Origin: Paenibacillus kyungheensis
GTDB taxonomy: Bacteria; Bacillota; Bacilli; Paenibacillales; Paenibacillaceae
NCBI RefSeq assembly: GCF_028606985.1
Contig: NZ_CP117416.1
Location: 561,501-625,500, forward strand
Reading direction: 5' to 3'
Length of the DNA: 64,000 bases
In this document: positions 62,256 through 64,000 of the stretch, piece by piece
How positions within the stretch are numbered: position 1 is the stretch's first letter
How the letters are laid out: each line of letters begins with the position of its first letter
Made by a program: the position numbers and the translations under genes
Notes under the pieces: generated by a model
What the model saw: the letters and a program-made list of their open reading frames with translations, nothing else
Database searches by the model: none
Told to the model about the DNA's origin: nothing

Positions 62256-62524
62256 ATATCTTTCCTTTGTATTAAAAATAGGAATCGACCCTTTGAATCT
62301 AAAAGAATCGTTCTTTTTCAATATACCACTAATGGGTGTAGGAAAGGGGCACAATTCATAAATAGTATTCAAAAATAATTAACGTAGCACTATTGTTTAT
62401 AATAGTAGACATCAAGGGTATTGAGTATAGGATTTCAAAATCTTAGAGTAAGGTACTATATATTGTAATATGGTATCTGATATACTTTAATCGAAATAGG
62501 ACAGTTGTAGAGGAGGGACACGTC

Positions 62525-64000
62525 ATTATCATTGTCGTCAAGGAAATTCTGCTGCAAATGTTGGCTGTAGGATCTGCTGTTTTTTTCTTTTTGGGAGTAA
62601 TTGAACGCAGTGGTTACGATTCCTTGCATAATGGGCGATTAGCATGGCGTGGGTATTCTCCTGTTGTCGTGTTTTCTTTCGCCATCAGTATAATGATTTG
62701 TTGGTTTTTCTCAATATATAGTGCATCTCCGTACGCTCTTCATATGGGCGTTGTTTCATTGATTGTAGGAGTGATGTATATAGGGCCTCTTCGAGGGATG
62801 GTATTGCTAGGTCTGGGTATTATTATGTACTTTTTGTTTAACGATCGTTGGAGTTGGACAGGATTACTGATTGATACCGGATTATTATTGTTTCCATTTA
62901 TCTGTATTCTTTCTTTACGTTTTCGTACAGCTACTTTAAAAGTAAAACGCTTATTTGTCGCCATATTGATTTTGTTAAGCGCTGTATTATCTATGATAAT
63001 TTCAACATTGAGTGAAAATACATTACCGATGAACACGCAACTGTGGATTATTGTTGTAATGATTGTTGTAGCAGCATTGGGTGCAGGCGATTATTGCGTG
63101 CAAGCGATTGAACGTATTATAGAGAAGAAGCAATTGAACCGACAAATGCTTCGTTTATCGAATAAATTTATTACTGAAGCTGAAAAGTTACGTCAGATTA
63201 TGAATGTAGCCCCTTTAATTATTACATCTTTAGATGAAGATGGACGAATCACAGCTATTAATGCGAGTGCTCTGCAATTGATAAAACGTTCAATTCCTGA
63301 TCTTACATTAGAGTCTGCGATTGGCTTACATCTTACAGATTTAAAAAAAGAAGATATTACACCAGGTCTGTACGAGATCATTATACTAATCAAGGCAGCA
63401 CAATCCGGACAAGAAACGATTAACAAATTACTTCGTCTAGGGTATGGTTCATTTTATGTCAATATTGTACCGCTATTTACGCCTTCAGAAGAGTTATCCG
63501 GTGTGGTGATATTGAGTCAGGATACAACAGAGATTGAGCAATTACGCAATGAACTGAATCATGTAGAGCAATTGAGTCTAGTCGGCAAAATGGCGGCTAG
63601 TATCACACATGAAATTCGCAATCCTATGGCGGTCGTTCGAGGCTTTTTACAGTTGATGCAAGAAAAGAGCCCGCCTTCTCTAGATCATTATTATGTGATT
63701 GTGATGGATGAACTGGATCGGGCGAATAGCATTATTAACGATTTTTTATCATTAGCCCAGAATCGTGTAGTAGAGAAGCAACGGATTCATTTACATTCTA
63801 TTATAGAAGAATTGCTTCCGTTATTATGGGCAGATGCGAATCTACGCGGACAAAGTATTGTATTCGTACAGGGTGCTAATATTCCTGAATTGAATTTGAA
63901 TTCAAAAGAAATCAAGCAACTGATTTTGAATTTAGCACGTAATGGGATGGAAGCGATGGAGGATAAAGGTGAGTTAACGATAGAGACTCACAGTAACGGC
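62525..64000 (+). CDS. KinB-like membrane sensor histidine kinase (5' complete, cut by window end)
   Basis: Open to the window end (at least 492 codons). Six or so N-terminal spans of the 5TMR_LYT type (SPYALHMGVVSLIVGVMYIG), a PAS-like domain (LDEDGRITAINASALQ), then HisKA (SITHEIRNPMAVVRGFLQLM) and N-box (LILNLARNGMEAME) before the cut. It resembles the sporulation kinase KinB. No ATG or GTG lies near the strong AGGAGGG box (62511-62517); ATT 62525 is 7 nt away. The next ATG (62558) has no box, so ATT initiation is proposed. It may phosphorylate Spo0F. Confidence 0.85.
   Translation, partial: MIIVVKEILLQMLAVGSAVFFFLGVIERSGYDSLHNGRLAWRGYSPVVVFSFAISIMICWFFSIYSASPYALHMGVVSLIVGVMYIGPLRGMVLLGLGIIMYFLFNDRWSWTGLLIDTGLLLFPFICILSLRFRTATLKVKRLFVAILILLSAVLSMIISTLSENTLPMNTQLWIIVVMIVVAALGAGDYCVQAIERIIEKKQLNRQMLRLSNKFITEAEKLRQIMNVAPLIITSLDEDGRITAINASALQLIKRSIPDLTLESAIGLHLTDLKKEDITPGLYEIIILIKAAQSGQETINKLLRLGYGSFYVNIVPLFTPSEELSGVVILSQDTTEIEQLRNELNHVEQLSLVGKMAASITHEIRNPMAVVRGFLQLMQEKSPPSLDHYYVIVMDELDRANSIINDFLSLAQNRVVEKQRIHLHSIIEELLPLLWADANLRGQSIVFVQGANIPELNLNSKEIKQLILNLARNGMEAMEDKGELTIETHSNG

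Overview
The window looks like a chromosomal segment of a low-GC, spore-forming Firmicute, most probably Paenibacillus or a close relative. The clues are a LplB/YtcP-type permease pair with a long sugar-binding lipoprotein, a copper-amine-oxidase-N plus TraB secreted protein, an LPxTG adhesin, a KinB-like kinase, BirA-type biotin operators, AGGAGG ribosome binding sites and frequent TTG/GTG starts. No rRNA, tRNA, CRISPR array or intact transposon was found.

Layout. 1-8 kb: a UgtP-like glycosyltransferase, a structured leader with a 62-residue protein, and a GntR(YtrA)/ABC export operon (membrane protein, regulator, two ATPases, NatB-like permease) ending in a DUF3887-M23 lipoprotein. 8-16 kb: an AT-rich, decayed island bracketed by two copies of that lipoprotein gene. 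The second copy has no ribosome binding site and has lost one A near its start. The island holds remnants of a UvrD-type helicase, a HEPN-like protein and other genes. It also holds one coherent module: a split SigO/RsoA-type sigma factor, a YvrJ-like peptide and a tandemly duplicated 150-residue protein of unknown function.

17-30 kb: small redox and regulatory units. These are SDR with MerR, LysR facing acetoacetate decarboxylase and a PanE-like reductase, aldo/keto reductase facing MerR, acetyltransferases, SMI1/KNR4, a two-component system with a matching promoter motif on its probable target, a TraB protein, and a MarR-acetyltransferase pair. 30-40 kb: four paralogous secreted proteins of unknown function on the minus strand, interleaved with an epimerase, a split chromate transporter, a ROK regulator, a DUF1292 protein, and a flavin disulfide reductase with an AraC regulator. 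40-51 kb: a 1246-residue LPxTG adhesin, a carbohydrate ABC importer, lipoproteins, a nitroreductase and free-methionine-R-sulfoxide reductase.

51.7-57.5 kb is biotin territory. A broken BirA-regulated bioY/acyl-CoA-ligase unit (like yhfU-yhfT of Bacillus subtilis) contains an Imm22-like gene and abuts an IS1595-type remnant carrying a DUF4375 gene. Next to it lies an intact BirA-regulated bioY-ecfA-ecfA-ecfT operon. 57.5-64 kb: a nitronate monooxygenase-like enzyme, a 111-bp nested palindrome, a MarR regulator, a dense cluster of DnaA-box-like 9-mers, a glycerophosphodiesterase, a BaiN/YtfP-like flavoprotein, and a KinB-like kinase (cut by the window end) that may start at ATT.

All calls come from reading motifs and context by eye. 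Family names rest on recognised motifs, not database searches.
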